Counted from the first letter of the stretch, positions 25,153-34,827 are shown. The stretch is 64,000 bases of DNA from Dechloromonas sp. HYN0024 (GCF_003441615.1 NZ_CP031842.1:62001-126000), one strand, 5' to 3'. Made by a program: numbers and translations. The notes: a model not told the origin generated them from the sequence alone.

Positions 25153-25169
25153 TCCCATCGCCCGCTCCA
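25153..25169 (+). repeat. attR: duplicated tRNA-Gly 3' end
   Basis: TCCCATCGCCCGCTCCA is an exact copy of the tRNA end at 17403-17419, without the rest of a tRNA gene. It marks the right junction of the island. Confidence 0.88.
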
Positions 25170-25206
25170 CATCGAATTCACGCAGGCCGTTGATCTGAAA
25201 AAGAAA

Positions 25207-25234
25207 AAGCCAACCGACGCAGGTTGGCTTTTTT
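25207..25234 (+). terminator. Intrinsic terminator, probably the displaced tRNA-Gly terminator
   Basis: AAGCCAACC-GACGCA-GGTTGGCTT is a 9-bp stem followed by a T run, starting 38 bases after attR. No gene ends in front of it, so it most likely terminated tRNA-Gly before the island was inserted. Confidence 0.85.
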
Positions 25235-25388
25235 GTTGCCCATGCAAAGAAAATGGCCTGTTCTGATGCCCGAATTATCGATTGTGCAACGCATTAATAT
25301 GTTTGCCCATGCGTTGCAAGCCTGTTCCTGAAAGCCTAAAGTTGAGGTGTTGCAATGCAGCATATTATTTGCAGGAAAAGGAAACGTC

Positions 25389-25565
25389 ATGCCTCACACT
25401 CATACCAAGGCCGAAGCCATTCACGATGCGATCGAGGGATATCAGGCGGCTTATCACCATGTGCCCGATGCCCACGAAAAAGCCCGCTTGATCTCCGATA
25501 CGGTCAAGCAGTGGGAGCATGAGGAAGTTGAAATCCTGCACGCGGCGGATCATCCGCAAAACTAG
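25389..25565 (+). CDS. Small hypothetical protein
   Basis: A 58-residue polar, helical protein starting MPHTHTKAEAIHDAIEGY and ending in AADHPQN, rich in His, Glu and Ala. ATG 25389 has AGGAAAAGGAAA upstream. I do not recognise it. It stands alone between the island's end and the convergent LON-domain gene. Confidence 0.6.
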   Translation: MPHTHTKAEAIHDAIEGYQAAYHHVPDAHEKARLISDTVKQWEHEEVEILHAADHPQN

Positions 25566-25631
25566 TAGCTCCTTCCGTCAGTGCGATGACATTAAATTGA
25601 CGGAACGAACTACGAGGCCGACTGCCGGCGT

Positions 25632-26267
25632 TTAGCCGAGCAGTTTGCGCTGGTCGAGGTATTTTTCGAGAATTTCGAGGCGGGCCAGCGGGTCGTCGAG
25701 TTCGAGCAATTTTTGCTTGGCGAGATTCTGGATGGGCAGGACTTCGGTGATCCGGTGGCCGACCCATTCGGCGTCGTCGTAGCGGTGCGGTTCGGGCAGG
25801 CGCTCGAGGCCGAGGTCGGCGGCGACGCGGCGGAGCAGGGGGACGAGTCGCTGGCGTTCGGGCGGCAGGGCTTTCGGGCTCGGTTCGGCCAATAGTTCAA
25901 CGCTGGCTTCGAGTTGATTGGCCGGGCCAAGGCTGGTTTCGATAATACGGAACCGGCGTCCGCCAACGGCGGTGATCATCAAGATGCCGAGCTGTTCCAT
26001 TTCCCAGCTGCCGATGGTGGCCAGCGTACCGACCTTGTGCGGTTCAGCCGTTGCGCCAACTTCGCTACCTTTTTCGATGAGACAGATGCCGAAGGGGGTG
26101 TTCTCCTTCATGCAGGCAGCGGCCATGTCGAGATAGCGTTGCTCGAAGATTTTCAATGGCAGGACGCTGCCGGGGAAAAGCACGGTATTGAGCGGAAAGA
26201 GCGGGATGCGCAGGGTCTGAACGGCATTGCCGGCCGGCGAACGGACGAAATCGAACCAGCCCATCAC
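25632..26267 (-). CDS. LON substrate-binding-domain protein
   Basis: A 211-residue protein consisting of a stand-alone LON N-terminal (PUA-like) domain: [28 protein letters not shown] is the signature, and GRRFRIIE is a conserved later strand. There is no ATPase or protease part. Its role in bacteria is not settled; substrate binding or adaptor function is assumed. The start overlaps the ubiX stop (ATGA), so the two are translated together. Confidence 0.88.
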   Translation of the reverse strand: MMGWFDFVRSPAGNAVQTLRIPLFPLNTVLFPGSVLPLKIFEQRYLDMAAACMKENTPFGICLIEKGSEVGATAEPHKVGTLATIGSWEMEQLGILMITAVGGRRFRIIETSLGPANQLEASVELLAEPSPKALPPERQRLVPLLRRVAADLGLERLPEPHRYDDAEWVGHRITEVLPIQNLAKQKLLELDDPLARLEILEKYLDQRKLLG

Positions 26268-26869
26268 GCGCCCCAGCGCTGCATCAGCGTGTGCGGAACA
26301 CCAATCTGGTCCATGACGCGGGCGACGATAAAATCGACGACGTCCTGCACGCTTTGCGGGTGGTGGTAAAAGCCGGGGCTGGGCGGCAGGATGACGACGC
26401 CGGCCCGCGACAGGCGCAGCATGTTTTCAAGGTGGATGGTCGAGAACGGCGTTTCACGGGGAACCAGTACCAGTTTGCGGCCTTCCTTGATGACGACGTC
26501 GGCAGCCCGTTCAATCAGATTGTCGGAAAGTCCCTGGGCGATGGCGGCCAGGGTGCCCATCGAGCAGGGGCAGACGACCATGGCATCGGGCGGGTTGGTG
26601 CCTGAAGCGACCGGGGCGAACCATTCTTCGCGGCCGTAGACGGCCAGATTTTCCGGGTTTGCGGCCGGAAACCGGGCGAGCAGGGCGGCTTTGGCTTCGC
26701 TCGGGCGCGACGGCAGTTCAAAATCCATTTCCTGCTTGCTGACCACCTGTGCCGCCTGCGAATAGAGCAGCTGGACGGTGCAGTCAGCGGCGAGCAGGCA
26801 TTCGAGCAGGCGCAGGCCGTAGGGCATACCCGAGGCACCGGTCAGCGCGAGGCAAATTGTTTTAGGCAT
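26264..26869 (-). CDS. ubiX: Flavin prenyltransferase UbiX
   Basis: UbiX attaches dimethylallyl phosphate to FMN and makes the prenylated flavin needed by UbiD decarboxylases. The 201-residue protein shows the FMN-binding [45 protein letters not shown] and the C-terminal [16 protein letters not shown]. It overlaps the downstream LON-domain gene by 4 bp and the upstream transporter gene by 8 bp. With ubiK and ubiUVT in the window it is one of several ubiquinone genes. Confidence 0.95.
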   Translation of the reverse strand: MPKTICLALTGASGMPYGLRLLECLLAADCTVQLLYSQAAQVVSKQEMDFELPSRPSEAKAALLARFPAANPENLAVYGREEWFAPVASGTNPPDAMVVCPCSMGTLAAIAQGLSDNLIERAADVVIKEGRKLVLVPRETPFSTIHLENMLRLSRAGVVILPPSPGFYHHPQSVQDVVDFIVARVMDQIGVPHTLMQRWGA

Positions 26870-27425
26870 GGGTGGATTCCGAAAGCGCAGGTTCAGCCAG
26901 CAGTTTAGCTGCGATCAGGCCGTTGATGGTGCCGAAAACCAGCGCTGCGGCAGCGAATACCGGGGTGAGCAGGAAAACGCCATCGTGCGGAATCAGCCAC
27001 AGGCGGGCGAGCAGCAACTGACCGCCGATATGGGAGAAGGCGGCGAGGATGGACAGGCTGACCGGGCCGAACCAGCGGGCTGGCAGATGGCGGGCCAGGC
27101 CGAGGGTGAGCAGGCTGAGCGTCGTGCCGGTCAGCGACAGGAAGAAACCGGGGGCGAGGAAATAGCCGAGAAGCAGGCTGCCGGCCAGCACCCGCAGGGC
27201 GCTGACCCACACCGCCGTACCCCAGCCGTAACGGGCCAGCACTACCAGCGTCACGATGTTGGCCAGCCCTGCTTTGACACCGGGCAGTGGCGAAGGAATC
27301 GCCGCATCGACCAGCGACAGCCCGACTGCCGCAGTGGCCAGCCAGGCGACGCGGCGGTCTTCGGCAGTGACCGTAAGTTGAGTCACCCCGGGCTGGGGCC
27401 CGGGGTCAATAACTGATCGAGTCAT
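26862..27425 (-). CDS. Gx-transporter / heptaprenyl diphosphate synthase component I-like membrane protein
   Basis: A 187-residue integral membrane protein with about five helices. The motif [24 protein letters not shown] matches the Hpre_diP_synt_I (Gx transporter) family, which resembles S-components of ECF transporters. The substrate is unknown. The gene overlaps the NusG-domain II gene upstream by 20 bp. In many bacteria this pair accompanies redox or flavin genes, and here ubiX, a flavin prenyltransferase gene, overlaps it by 8 bp. Confidence 0.8.
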   Translation of the reverse strand: MTRSVIDPGPQPGVTQLTVTAEDRRVAWLATAAVGLSLVDAAIPSPLPGVKAGLANIVTLVVLARYGWGTAVWVSALRVLAGSLLLGYFLAPGFFLSLTGTTLSLLTLGLARHLPARWFGPVSLSILAAFSHIGGQLLLARLWLIPHDGVFLLTPVFAAAALVFGTINGLIAAKLLAEPALSESTHA

Positions 27426-27780
27426 AGACCTTGGTCCGGCCGGCGATCTGGAGGCTGACGCGGTTGGGGGCGCAGATGGCGATTTCGCCCGGACGCATCA
27501 GCCAGCCCTGCTTGACACAGTACTGACGTGGGCCAGGGTCGGCGACGACGCGGGCGCGGCCCGGTTCGATGGCGATCAATGTGGTCCCAAGCGGGCCGGC
27601 AACCTCAAACTGCTTGCGGGCCTTGAGGTCCACTTCGGCAAATACCCGGCCTTCCTGGCGGATGATCGCCCGGTCGGCCAGCCCACCCTGCCAGAAAACC
27701 GGGATGCTGCTACCGACGGCCATAGCGCTGAGCAGGATGACCAGCCAGTCGCCGGGCCGGATCAGCGCCAGCCAGGGCAT
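27406..27780 (-). CDS. NusG domain II-containing membrane-anchored protein
   Basis: A 124-residue protein with one N-terminal membrane helix (LALIRPGDWLVILLSAMAVGSSIPVFW) followed by a domain related to NusG domain II (CVKQGWLMRPGEIAICAPNRVSLQI). It is not a transcription factor; the domain probably sits on the outer face of the membrane. I chose ATG 27780, which overlaps the rapZ stop in TGATG. It precedes and overlaps the Gx transporter gene. Confidence 0.78.
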   Translation of the reverse strand: MPWLALIRPGDWLVILLSAMAVGSSIPVFWQGGLADRAIIRQEGRVFAEVDLKARKQFEVAGPLGTTLIAIEPGRARVVADPGPRQYCVKQGWLMRPGEIAICAPNRVSLQIAGRTKVYDSISY

Positions 27781-28625
27781 CAGCCACCAGCCAGCGTGCG
27801 GTGGCGGACGAGGACGCGGGCGCGCCTGGCGAACTCCCGGGCCAGCCATTCGGCGATATATACCGAGCGGTGCTGGCCTCCGGTACAGCCGATGGCGACA
27901 GTCAGATAGTTGCGGTTGTCGCGGATATAACTGGGCAGCCAGGTGGCAACGAAACGGCAGATATCGTCACGCATGCGGCGGACCTCGTCCTCGGCCTCCA
28001 GAAAGGTGATGACCGGCTGGTCGCGGCCCGTCATGGCGCGCAGGCCGGGGTCGTAATGCGGGTTGGGCAGGCAGCGGACGTCAAAAACGAGATCGGCATC
28101 GAGCGGGATGCCGTGCTTGAAACCGAAGGATTCAAACATCAGGGTCAGGCCCTGACCGGGTTCTGCCTCGATGAACTGGCGGACCCAGTCGCGCAGGGCA
28201 TTGGCCTTGAGGCCGCTGGTGTCGATACGGTGGCCGAGATCGGAAATCGGCTCAAGCAGCTTGCGTTCGGCCCGGATGGCTTCATCCAGGGTCTGTCCGG
28301 TGGTGGCCAGTGGGTGCCGGCGACGCGACTCGGAATAGCGTTTGAGGAGGGTTTCTTCGTTGGAAAAGAGGAACAGGAAGGTAACCTTGATGCCGCCTTC
28401 ATTGAGCTTGTCGAGCTTGGCCGGCAGCAGTTCGATACCATCTCCGGAGCGGGCATCGATGGCCACCGCTACCTTACTGACATTTTCTTCCTCGAGCATG
28501 CCGGCAAGCACCGTCAGCATGACCACCGGCAGATTGTCCACGCAATAGTAGCCGGCGTCCTCCAGCAGATTGAGGGCGACGGACTTGCCGGACCCGGAAA
28601 GTCCGCTGATCAGTATGAGTTCCAT
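27780..28625 (-). CDS. rapZ: RNase adapter / nucleotide-binding protein RapZ
   Basis: A 281-residue protein with Walker A GLSGSGKS (8-15), DNLPVVML, and the C-terminal metabolite-binding and RNA-binding domain with GCTGGQHRSVYIAEWLAREF. In enterobacteria RapZ guides RNase E to the sRNA GlmZ and so controls glucosamine-6-phosphate synthesis. The usual neighbours (rpoN, hpf, ptsN) are not seen here. The start is ATG 28625. Confidence 0.93.
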   Translation of the reverse strand: MELILISGLSGSGKSVALNLLEDAGYYCVDNLPVVMLTVLAGMLEEENVSKVAVAIDARSGDGIELLPAKLDKLNEGGIKVTFLFLFSNEETLLKRYSESRRRHPLATTGQTLDEAIRAERKLLEPISDLGHRIDTSGLKANALRDWVRQFIEAEPGQGLTLMFESFGFKHGIPLDADLVFDVRCLPNPHYDPGLRAMTGRDQPVITFLEAEDEVRRMRDDICRFVATWLPSYIRDNRNYLTVAIGCTGGQHRSVYIAEWLAREFARRARVLVRHRTLAGG

Positions 28626-28695
28626 GGGGGCAGAGCATAATCAAGGCGGCGCAGCGTATCAACCCGCGGCATAATATAAAAAAATGGAGATGATC

Positions 28696-29880
28696 ATGCC
28701 CACGGCACTTCCTTTGCTCGACCTGCCTTTCCTGGCGGAACTGACGGCGCTGCGCCGCGATATCCACGCCCACCCCGAACTGGCCTTCAACGAGAACCGC
28801 ACGGCCGACATCGTCGCCCGCGAACTGGAAGCCTATGGTCTGGAAGTGCATCGCGGCATTGCCAAAACCGGTGTCGTTGGCATTTTGCGCGCCGGGACAT
28901 CGAAGAAAATGGTCGGCTTGCGCGCCGACATGGATGCCCTGCCGCTCGCCGAGATGAACGAATTCCCGCATCACTCACGGCATCAGGGAAAGATGCATGC
29001 CTGTGGCCACGATGGTCACACCGCCATGCTCCTTGGCGCGGCGCGTTATCTGGCCGGGAAGCCGGATTTCGACGGTATCGCCGTGTTCATCTTCCAGCCA
29101 GCCGAGGAATCCGAGGGCGGCGCGGCGGTGATGATCGAAGATGGGCTGTTCGAGCGTTTCCCGGTCGAGGCAGTGTTCGGCCTGCATAACTGGCCGGGCA
29201 TTCCCGTCGGGGAGATGGCGGTCATGCCGGGGCCGGTGATGGCCGGTACCTGTGCCTTCGAGATCATCGTGCGTGGCCACGGCTGCCACGCTGCCATGCC
29301 GCATCAGGGGGTGGACTCCATCGTCGCCGGAGCGCAACTGGTGCAGGCCTTGCAAACGGTGGTCAGCCGAACACTGCATCCGTGTGAATCGGCCGTGGTC
29401 AGCGTGACGCAATTCCATGCCGGCGAGGCCTGGAACATCATTCCCGAAGAGGTCGTGCTGCGCGGCACCATCCGCAGTTTCAAGCCGGCCGTTCAGGAGG
29501 GCATCGAGCGCGCCGTCGAGCGTCTGTGCAGCGGCATCGCCGCGGCCAACGGTGCGCAGATCGGTGTCAAGTTTGACCATCGCTATCCGCCGACGGTCAA
29601 CAGCGTCAATGAGGCGAAATTCTGTCAGACGGTGGCGGCCGAGGTGTTCAAGCCGGAGCGCGTGCTGACCGACATCCTGCCCTCAATGGGGGCCGAGGAT
29701 TTCGCCTACATGCTCAACGAAAAGCCGGGCTGCTACGTCTGGCTCGGCAATGGGCCGGGTACCGGCGGCTGTACCCTGCATAACCCGCATTATGATTTCA
29801 ACGACGAGTTGCTGACGCTCGGCGCCAGCTACTGGGTGCGCCTCGTTCAGCGCTATCTGCCGGTCAGTCCAGTGGCCTGA
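28696..29880 (+). CDS. M20-family amidohydrolase (hippurate hydrolase-like)
   Basis: A 394-residue metal-dependent amidohydrolase. Two-zinc site residues are in MHACGHDGHTAML and QPAEESEGGA, with RGHGCHAAMPHQGVDS from the dimerisation domain and PSMGAEDFAYML near the end. Relatives hydrolyse N-acyl amino acids such as hippurate or N-acetyl-diaminopimelate. I chose ATG 28696, which has GGAG six bases upstream; ATG 28684 and 28690 are also in frame. It is divergent from rapZ. Confidence 0.88.
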   Translation: MPTALPLLDLPFLAELTALRRDIHAHPELAFNENRTADIVARELEAYGLEVHRGIAKTGVVGILRAGTSKKMVGLRADMDALPLAEMNEFPHHSRHQGKMHACGHDGHTAMLLGAARYLAGKPDFDGIAVFIFQPAEESEGGAAVMIEDGLFERFPVEAVFGLHNWPGIPVGEMAVMPGPVMAGTCAFEIIVRGHGCHAAMPHQGVDSIVAGAQLVQALQTVVSRTLHPCESAVVSVTQFHAGEAWNIIPEEVVLRGTIRSFKPAVQEGIERAVERLCSGIAAANGAQIGVKFDHRYPPTVNSVNEAKFCQTVAAEVFKPERVLTDILPSMGAEDFAYMLNEKPGCYVWLGNGPGTGGCTLHNPHYDFNDELLTLGASYWVRLVQRYLPVSPVA

Positions 29881-29891
29881 ACAGGAAATCC

Positions 29892-29912
29892 GCGGGGGCT
29901 TCTTGCCCCCGC
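29892..29912 (+). terminator. GC-rich hairpin between convergent genes
   Basis: GCGGGGGC-TTCTT-GCCCCCGC is a perfect 8-bp stem 11 bases after the amidohydrolase stop and just before the chemotaxis receptor's stop on the other strand. It has no T tract but may stop or stabilise transcripts from both sides. Confidence 0.6.
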
Positions 29913-29916
29913 CGGG

Positions 29917-31530
29917 CTACAGCGTAAACCGCGAAACTTGCTGGGACAGTGCGTCGGACATCGTTTTCAGGCGCTCGGCCGAGGCGACTACGCCCTGCAT
30001 GGCACGGGCACCATCCTCGATCAGTTTGCGCGCCTGTTCGATATGCGTCTGCATCTCGCTCTCGTTCTTGTACTCGAGACTGATCGACTCGGTGATGCGG
30101 GCAACGACTTCCCTGACTTCGAGCGAACTGCCGTTCATTCGGTCGAAGGCTTCGCGCGCCTGATTGGAGAGCTGAACACTCTCATCAACCTGGTGGATGC
30201 CGGCTTCCATCGCCTGTGCAGCACGTGAAGTGCCGGCGTGGATACTTTCGACCATGGCGGAAATTTCAGCCGTGGACTTCGAGGTGCGCTCGGCAAGTTT
30301 GCGTACCTCGTCGGCGACGACAGCGAAGCCGCGTCCCTGCTCGCCAGCCCGGGCGGCCTCAATGGCGGCATTGAGCGCCAGCAGATTGGTCTGGCCGGCG
30401 ATGTCGGAAATGACGCCGAGAATTGAATTGATCTGGGTGGAAAGGGTATTCAGTTCGCGAATATGCTGGGCCGTCACCTGCACCGAAGCGGCCATGGATT
30501 TCGTTTCTTCGGCTGCCTTGCCCGCCAGTGCTGCGCCGCTGCCTGAAATCTCACTTGAATTGTGGGCGATTGTCTCAGCCTCCTTGACGGCCCCCATGAC
30601 CTCCTGAAGGCTGGCAAAAATACTTTGACCATTGCTCACCATGCTCCGCGCCACGGCCAGCTGCTGATCGTTGCCGTTCGCCACATGACTCGTGGCCGTG
30701 GCCATCTGGACGGCCGTCTGTGCGACATCGCGGGCATGGCCGGCGAGGGAGCCAACCAGTTCACGAAGCTGGGCCTGCATGGCGGCGAGTCCGGCCAGCA
30801 GGCTGTCCCGGTCGCCATGGGCGAGTGTGATTGGCTGGGTCAGGTCGCCGGTTGCCACGGCATTGGCGACCTGGCGGGCATAGCCCGGCTCCCCGCCCAA
30901 CTCGCGGCGGACATAGGCCAGCATGGTGACGACGCTGGCGATACCGACAATGATGGCCAGGGCCGAGAGCACGAGGGCGATGTTCTGGATCTGCTCGGCC
31001 TTGCTGGCCACTTCCTGACGCTGCGTATTGGTCGCTTTGTCGATGACCTCGAGATCGTCGAGCAGTGCCTTCTTCAAGCTTCGCCATGCGGGTGTTTCCT
31101 TACTGTTGACCAGTGCCTTGGCTTCGTCGAGATGACCCGCCTTGAGTGCCGCCAGCACCTCGCCCTGAGCGTCGGCCTGCGCCTGGGCGAGCGGGCCAAG
31201 GCGGGCCAGTGAACTGGTGAATCCGTCGACCGAGGAAGCGGCCTGGGTTGCACTGTTGCGCGCCGCGCTGAAATCCTTGCGCGCCTTTTCCAGGTTTTCG
31301 TAGGCCTTGGGGTTGGTCGGGTCGAGAACACAGTTGCGCAGTGCCTGACCCATTTGCAGGCCCTGGCTATACATGTCCTGATAACCGTGCTGGAGGGCGC
31401 CGATGCCATCGAGGAAACTGCCAAAGCGGGCCGAGGTGCTGCGCAGGCCACTATTGGCGACGACTACGGCGGTGATGAAGGCGGCCATGATCAAGGCCAT
31501 GCCGAGCAGAAGGCGGTTACGGAAGCTCAT
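29917..31530 (-). CDS. Methyl-accepting chemotaxis protein
   Basis: A 537-residue receptor. One N-terminal helix ([22 protein letters not shown]), a periplasmic four-helix domain to about residue 185, a second helix ([23 protein letters not shown]), a HAMP domain, and the signalling domain with the hairpin tip region [47 protein letters not shown]. The ligand is unknown. The C-terminus SRFTL lacks a CheR-tethering pentapeptide. ATG 31530 was chosen because GAGGGG lies seven bases upstream. Confidence 0.93.
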   Translation of the reverse strand: MSFRNRLLLGMALIMAAFITAVVVANSGLRSTSARFGSFLDGIGALQHGYQDMYSQGLQMGQALRNCVLDPTNPKAYENLEKARKDFSAARNSATQAASSVDGFTSSLARLGPLAQAQADAQGEVLAALKAGHLDEAKALVNSKETPAWRSLKKALLDDLEVIDKATNTQRQEVASKAEQIQNIALVLSALAIIVGIASVVTMLAYVRRELGGEPGYARQVANAVATGDLTQPITLAHGDRDSLLAGLAAMQAQLRELVGSLAGHARDVAQTAVQMATATSHVANGNDQQLAVARSMVSNGQSIFASLQEVMGAVKEAETIAHNSSEISGSGAALAGKAAEETKSMAASVQVTAQHIRELNTLSTQINSILGVISDIAGQTNLLALNAAIEAARAGEQGRGFAVVADEVRKLAERTSKSTAEISAMVESIHAGTSRAAQAMEAGIHQVDESVQLSNQAREAFDRMNGSSLEVREVVARITESISLEYKNESEMQTHIEQARKLIEDGARAMQGVVASAERLKTMSDALSQQVSRFTL

Positions 31531-31595
31531 TGCCAAACCCCTCTTTTTAATTAGAGTTCAATTATACGGCTGGGCAATTTTGCCAGCCAGTCAGA

Positions 31596-32510
31596 TTATC
31601 CGGCGGTGATCATGTCGTCCTCCAGCCTGAGCGCATTGACCAGCAATAGTTCGCGTTCCAGACCGGCGACCAGGCGCTCGGGAGAAAGGTTGAGAAATCG
31701 GCGGTTGACGTCGATGGCGAAAGGCAGCGAGAGGACGAAATCCGGAAAGTCGGCGTGACGCATTTGCTGCCTTTCCATCATCGCGAAGGTGGTAATGACC
31801 TTGATGGCATGCCAGGCCAGTTGTTCGATGTTGTTCTGGAAGTTGGCGAGGCGCCGGAAGGCCCGCTCAAAGGCCGTGTCGACGTTAGAAAACGCTTTGC
31901 CGTGGCCGGGAATGACGATGTCGATGGAGAGGCGGGAAAGCATGTCGAGGGTGGCCCGCGTACTGGCCAGTCCATCAGCCTGACCGAGCAGTTCGGGAAA
32001 GATGACGCCGAAGCCGTTTTCCCACAGCGCATCACCGGAAATGAGGATGCGCTTTTCCGGGTTGTAATAGGCCAGGGCATCCATGTCGTGGCCGGGAACG
32101 GCCAGTGCCTGCCAGTTCAGTCCGCCCATTTCAAAGTGGGCTTCGGCGTCGATCAGGCCGTCGTGTTGAAAGCGGGCGCCTTGCTGACCGAGGGGCGAGA
32201 GTAGCAGCGCGTCCTTGTCCCACTCGGCAATGGTTGCGCTGAGGCCGGCCGGGACAATGATTTCGCAATTGAAGGCGGCCTTCAGCGCGGCGTTGCCACC
32301 GATATGGTCGGAATGCGCGTGGGTGTTGATCAGCCGTTTGAGCTGGCGGCCGTCGAGGGCGTGATGGACCAGCCCGACGGTCTGTTCGGCGTGGGTGACA
32401 TAGCCGCTATCGACCAGTGTGGCTTGGTCACCTTCAATACAGAGGATGTTGTTGGCCGATAGCCAGCCGCGTTCGAGAACAAGCAGGCTGTCCGGCAGCC
32501 GGATGGTCAT
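31596..32510 (-). CDS. Metallo-beta-lactamase-fold hydrolase
   Basis: A 304-residue protein with the metal-binding motif NTHAHSDHIGG, a later VPGHDMDALAYY and HGKAFSNVDTAF typical of glyoxalase II-like hydrolases. No signal peptide. I chose ATG 32510, which overlaps the stop of the DUF1289 gene upstream (ATGA). It is the last gene of the long minus-strand run. A thioesterase or lactonase function is likely, with the substrate unknown. Confidence 0.85.
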   Translation of the reverse strand: MTIRLPDSLLVLERGWLSANNILCIEGDQATLVDSGYVTHAEQTVGLVHHALDGRQLKRLINTHAHSDHIGGNAALKAAFNCEIIVPAGLSATIAEWDKDALLLSPLGQQGARFQHDGLIDAEAHFEMGGLNWQALAVPGHDMDALAYYNPEKRILISGDALWENGFGVIFPELLGQADGLASTRATLDMLSRLSIDIVIPGHGKAFSNVDTAFERAFRRLANFQNNIEQLAWHAIKVITTFAMMERQQMRHADFPDFVLSLPFAIDVNRRFLNLSPERLVAGLERELLLVNALRLEDDMITAG

Positions 32511-32689
32511 TCGGGTTGTTCCGGTGTGCCGTCCCGTCTGGCCGGCGGCGCTGTGGTCGGCACGGCGAGTTCGGCGACGATGCCCGGTTCGTCCAGCGGC
32601 GGCCGGCCGCAGCCCAGGCAGTAGCCAGAGTCGGGGTCGGCCATGCAAATGCCGACGCAGGGGTAAATGGTTTCGTACTGGTCAGTCAT
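32507..32689 (-). CDS. DUF1289 small protein (second copy)
   Basis: A 60-residue protein with the DUF1289 cysteine pattern YPCVGICMADPDSGYCLGCGRP followed by an unusual Pro/Ala-rich tail. The four cysteines probably bind zinc or an iron-sulfur cluster. Start at ATG 32689, overlapping the preceding DUF1289 gene by 8 bp; it ends in a 4-bp overlap with the hydrolase gene. The two DUF1289 genes are tandem but divergent in sequence. Confidence 0.8.
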   Translation of the reverse strand: MTDQYETIYPCVGICMADPDSGYCLGCGRPPLDEPGIVAELAVPTTAPPARRDGTPEQPE

Positions 32690-32891
32690 TTTGCTTGCCG
32701 GTGGAGCCTGAATCCCCGATCTGCGGGGCATGTGTCAGGCGGCGTCTGGCTATTTCGGCCAGGATGTGGAGGCGGGTTGGATCGTCGAGACGCGACCAGG
32801 CAGTGATTTCGTCAAGGGTACGAAAGCAGCCCTGGCACAAGCCCAGGCTTGCGTCCATCTTGCAGATATTGGTGCAGGGTGAGGGTGTCAT
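32682..32891 (-). CDS. DUF1289 small protein (first copy)
   Basis: A 69-residue protein with the canonical DUF1289 form: SPCTNICKMDASLGLCQGCFRT and ITAWSRLDDPTRLHILAEIARRR. Four cysteines suggest a small metal-binding fold. It starts immediately after the stop of the unknown 334-residue protein and overlaps the second copy by 8 bp. Function unknown. Confidence 0.85.
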   Translation of the reverse strand: MTPSPCTNICKMDASLGLCQGCFRTLDEITAWSRLDDPTRLHILAEIARRRLTHAPQIGDSGSTGKQND

Positions 32892-33896
32892 TCAGATCAA
32901 CATGAAACGGTGCTGCTGGTCGCGCACCATGGCTACTGCTTCGCGGGCTTCGTCGCGACTGATGCGGGCCAGCATGGCGAGATGCAGACGGCGGTCGCGG
33001 GCGGTGAGTTCGGGAAAGTTGAGGGTATGGCTGTTGACGTCCTCGCTGCCCACGTCGGTGACGATCCCCTGGCGGTCAACCGTAATGCTGACAGGCGTCA
33101 GGTGCAGGGCGGCTTCGGGGGCGTTAAGGTAATCGGCGAGCGCCTCGACCAGATGTTCCGGCATCAGCGATTCGGCGGCCTGCCGGAGTTTTGCGTCAAG
33201 CTCGGCCAGACGGCGGGTCCCGACCTCGCGCTCATGTCCGCCGGATGTGCCGCGCAGGACTGCAACGTGGGCGCGCTCGGCTGACACGTCGGCGCGCAGC
33301 CCTTCCCGCTCGTCACGCAAGGCGCGGAGATGGTTGCGAAAGGTATGGAGCAGGCTTTCCAGTGCCTTGCTGCGCAGGCCGTGCAAGGTGATGTCGAGGG
33401 CGCAACTCGGCTCGATCAGGGTCTGGCCGGAAAAATAGAGGACGAGCTGGGGGACGTCGTTGCTGATCACATCGCCCCGTTGTGCCATGCCGAGCTGTCT
33501 TTTCTGCTGGCGGCGTGCCGCAAACATGGCGTAGAAATACTCGTTATCCCAGCTGCAAGGCTCGGCCAGAAAGTCGCGTACGGCCTGACTGCGGCCGAGC
33601 ATCTGGTCAATGTCGGCAGCTGTGGCGAACAGCGCATGGACCAGCGGATCATTGGCAAACGCCCGGCGGTTGATGTCGATCGGGCCGGGTAGGGCGCCGA
33701 CCAGTCCTTCGCAATAGCCCAGGGCATGGGCGACTGGTCCGCTCAGATGTTTCTCGAAGCCGGGGGCAACCCTGAGCACCGGGTCGACCATCTCGGCCAC
33801 CTGGTCGAGGGCCTGGCGCAGGGCTCGGTCGAGGGGTGGAGCGGGCTTGAGAAAATCGGTGACGGTCGAAAAAAGGCTCACTACGTCCTGCTGCAA
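32892..33896 (-). CDS. Hypothetical protein, 334 residues
   Basis: A soluble, largely helical protein without recognisable motifs. It starts [21 protein letters not shown], contains [35 protein letters not shown] and a central charged helix, and ends in a region with [21 protein letters not shown]. The start overlaps the end of the HMG-CoA lyase gene by 16 bp, so it belongs to that operon. Function unknown. Confidence 0.75.
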   Translation of the reverse strand: MQQDVVSLFSTVTDFLKPAPPLDRALRQALDQVAEMVDPVLRVAPGFEKHLSGPVAHALGYCEGLVGALPGPIDINRRAFANDPLVHALFATAADIDQMLGRSQAVRDFLAEPCSWDNEYFYAMFAARRQQKRQLGMAQRGDVISNDVPQLVLYFSGQTLIEPSCALDITLHGLRSKALESLLHTFRNHLRALRDEREGLRADVSAERAHVAVLRGTSGGHEREVGTRRLAELDAKLRQAAESLMPEHLVEALADYLNAPEAALHLTPVSITVDRQGIVTDVGSEDVNSHTLNFPELTARDRRLHLAMLARISRDEAREAVAMVRDQQHRFMLI

Positions 33897-34783
33897 ATGG
33901 CCCGGCCGGCCTTGGCGCCGTTCGGGCGGTTGATGGCACTGGAAATCCAGCCGCCGACATCTGCCAGTTTAGCCAGATCGATGCCGGTTTCAATGCCCAG
34001 ACCTTGCAATAGATACACAACATCCTCGGTCGCCACGTTGCCGGAAGCGCCTTTGGCATAGGGACAGCCGCCGAGGCCGGCAATCGAGCTGTCGAAAATG
34101 GCCATGCCCATCTGTAACGAAGCATAGATGTTGGCGATGGCCATGCCGTAGGTGTCGTGATAATGCCCGGCCAGTTTTTCGATGGGCAGGTGCCTGGTAC
34201 AGGCCTCGATGAGTTTCATCACGGAGGCCGGGTTGCCGACGCCGATGGTGTCACCGAGGGAGACTTCGTAGCAGCCCATGTCGAACAGGGTTTTGGCGAC
34301 TTCGGCGGCTTTGTTGGGATCAATTGCGCCTTCATAGGGACAGCCGACAACGCAGGAAACGTAGCCGCGCACCGGAATTTCAAGTGCCGAAGCGGCGGAA
34401 ACGACCGGTTCGAAGCGCTTCAGGCTCTCAGAAATCGTGCAATTGATGTTTTTTCGGGAAAAACTCTCGGAAGCGGCACCAAAAATCGCTACTTCGGTCG
34501 CTCCGGCTTCAATCGCCGCGTCAAACCCCTGCAGATTTGGCGTCAAAACAGGGTAAACGGTCGCCGGGTGCCGTTTGATACCACGCAGCACGGCGCTGTT
34601 GTCGCCCATTTGCGGCACCCACTTGGGCGACACGAACGAAGTAGATTCGACAACGCGGAGGCCGGCGTCGGCGAGCCGCTCAATGAGCTCGATCTTGATC
34701 ACTGTCGGGACGACTTGGGCTTCGTTCTGCAGGCCATCGCGCGGACCGACTTCAACGATTTTTACGTGGCTAGGAAGGGGCAT
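33881..34783 (-). CDS. liuE: Hydroxymethylglutaryl-CoA lyase
   Basis: Cleaves HMG-CoA to acetyl-CoA and acetoacetate, the last step of leucine degradation. The 300-residue TIM-barrel enzyme shows [11 protein letters not shown] at the N-terminus, the metal ligands in [11 protein letters not shown], and the catalytic cysteine loop [19 protein letters not shown]. It lies downstream of the methylcrotonyl-CoA carboxylase and hydratase genes of the same pathway. Confidence 0.95.
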   Translation of the reverse strand: MPLPSHVKIVEVGPRDGLQNEAQVVPTVIKIELIERLADAGLRVVESTSFVSPKWVPQMGDNSAVLRGIKRHPATVYPVLTPNLQGFDAAIEAGATEVAIFGAASESFSRKNINCTISESLKRFEPVVSAASALEIPVRGYVSCVVGCPYEGAIDPNKAAEVAKTLFDMGCYEVSLGDTIGVGNPASVMKLIEACTRHLPIEKLAGHYHDTYGMAIANIYASLQMGMAIFDSSIAGLGGCPYAKGASGNVATEDVVYLLQGLGIETGIDLAKLADVGGWISSAINRPNGAKAGRAICSRT

Positions 34784-34827
34784 GGCTTAAGGCTCGACAG
34801 TAGGGTTGTAGAGGAGGGCAAGGCGGA

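Larger units (their letters stand above)
17403..25169 (+). mobile_element. Integrated genomic island in tRNA-Gly (about 7.8 kb)
   Basis: The 17-bp sequence TCCCATCGCCCGCTCCA, the 3' end of tRNA-Gly, occurs at 17403-17419 and again at 25153-25169 as a direct repeat. Between the copies lie a tyrosine integrase next to the tRNA, a serine resolvase, a C5 methyltransferase with a controller-like HTH gene, an HNH endonuclease and a possible replication initiator. The methyltransferase part is visibly more AT-rich than its surroundings. Size, site and integrase position are those of an integrative element carrying a restriction-modification-like cargo. No conjugation or capsid genes are present, so it would need help to move. 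Confidence 0.88.
24982..25388. other. Right end of island and flank, noncoding
   Basis: No gene is apparent. The stretch holds the second 13-bp arm-like repeat (25061-25073), AGTAGTAG (25091-25098) in inverse sense, attR (25153-25169) and the terminator at 25207-25234. The rest is chromosomal spacer before a small gene at 25389. Confidence 0.6.

Noticed and set aside
29892..29912. GC-rich hairpin considered as an attachment site or IS end
   Set aside because: It lies between convergent stop codons and has no direct repeats; a transcription end signal is enough.
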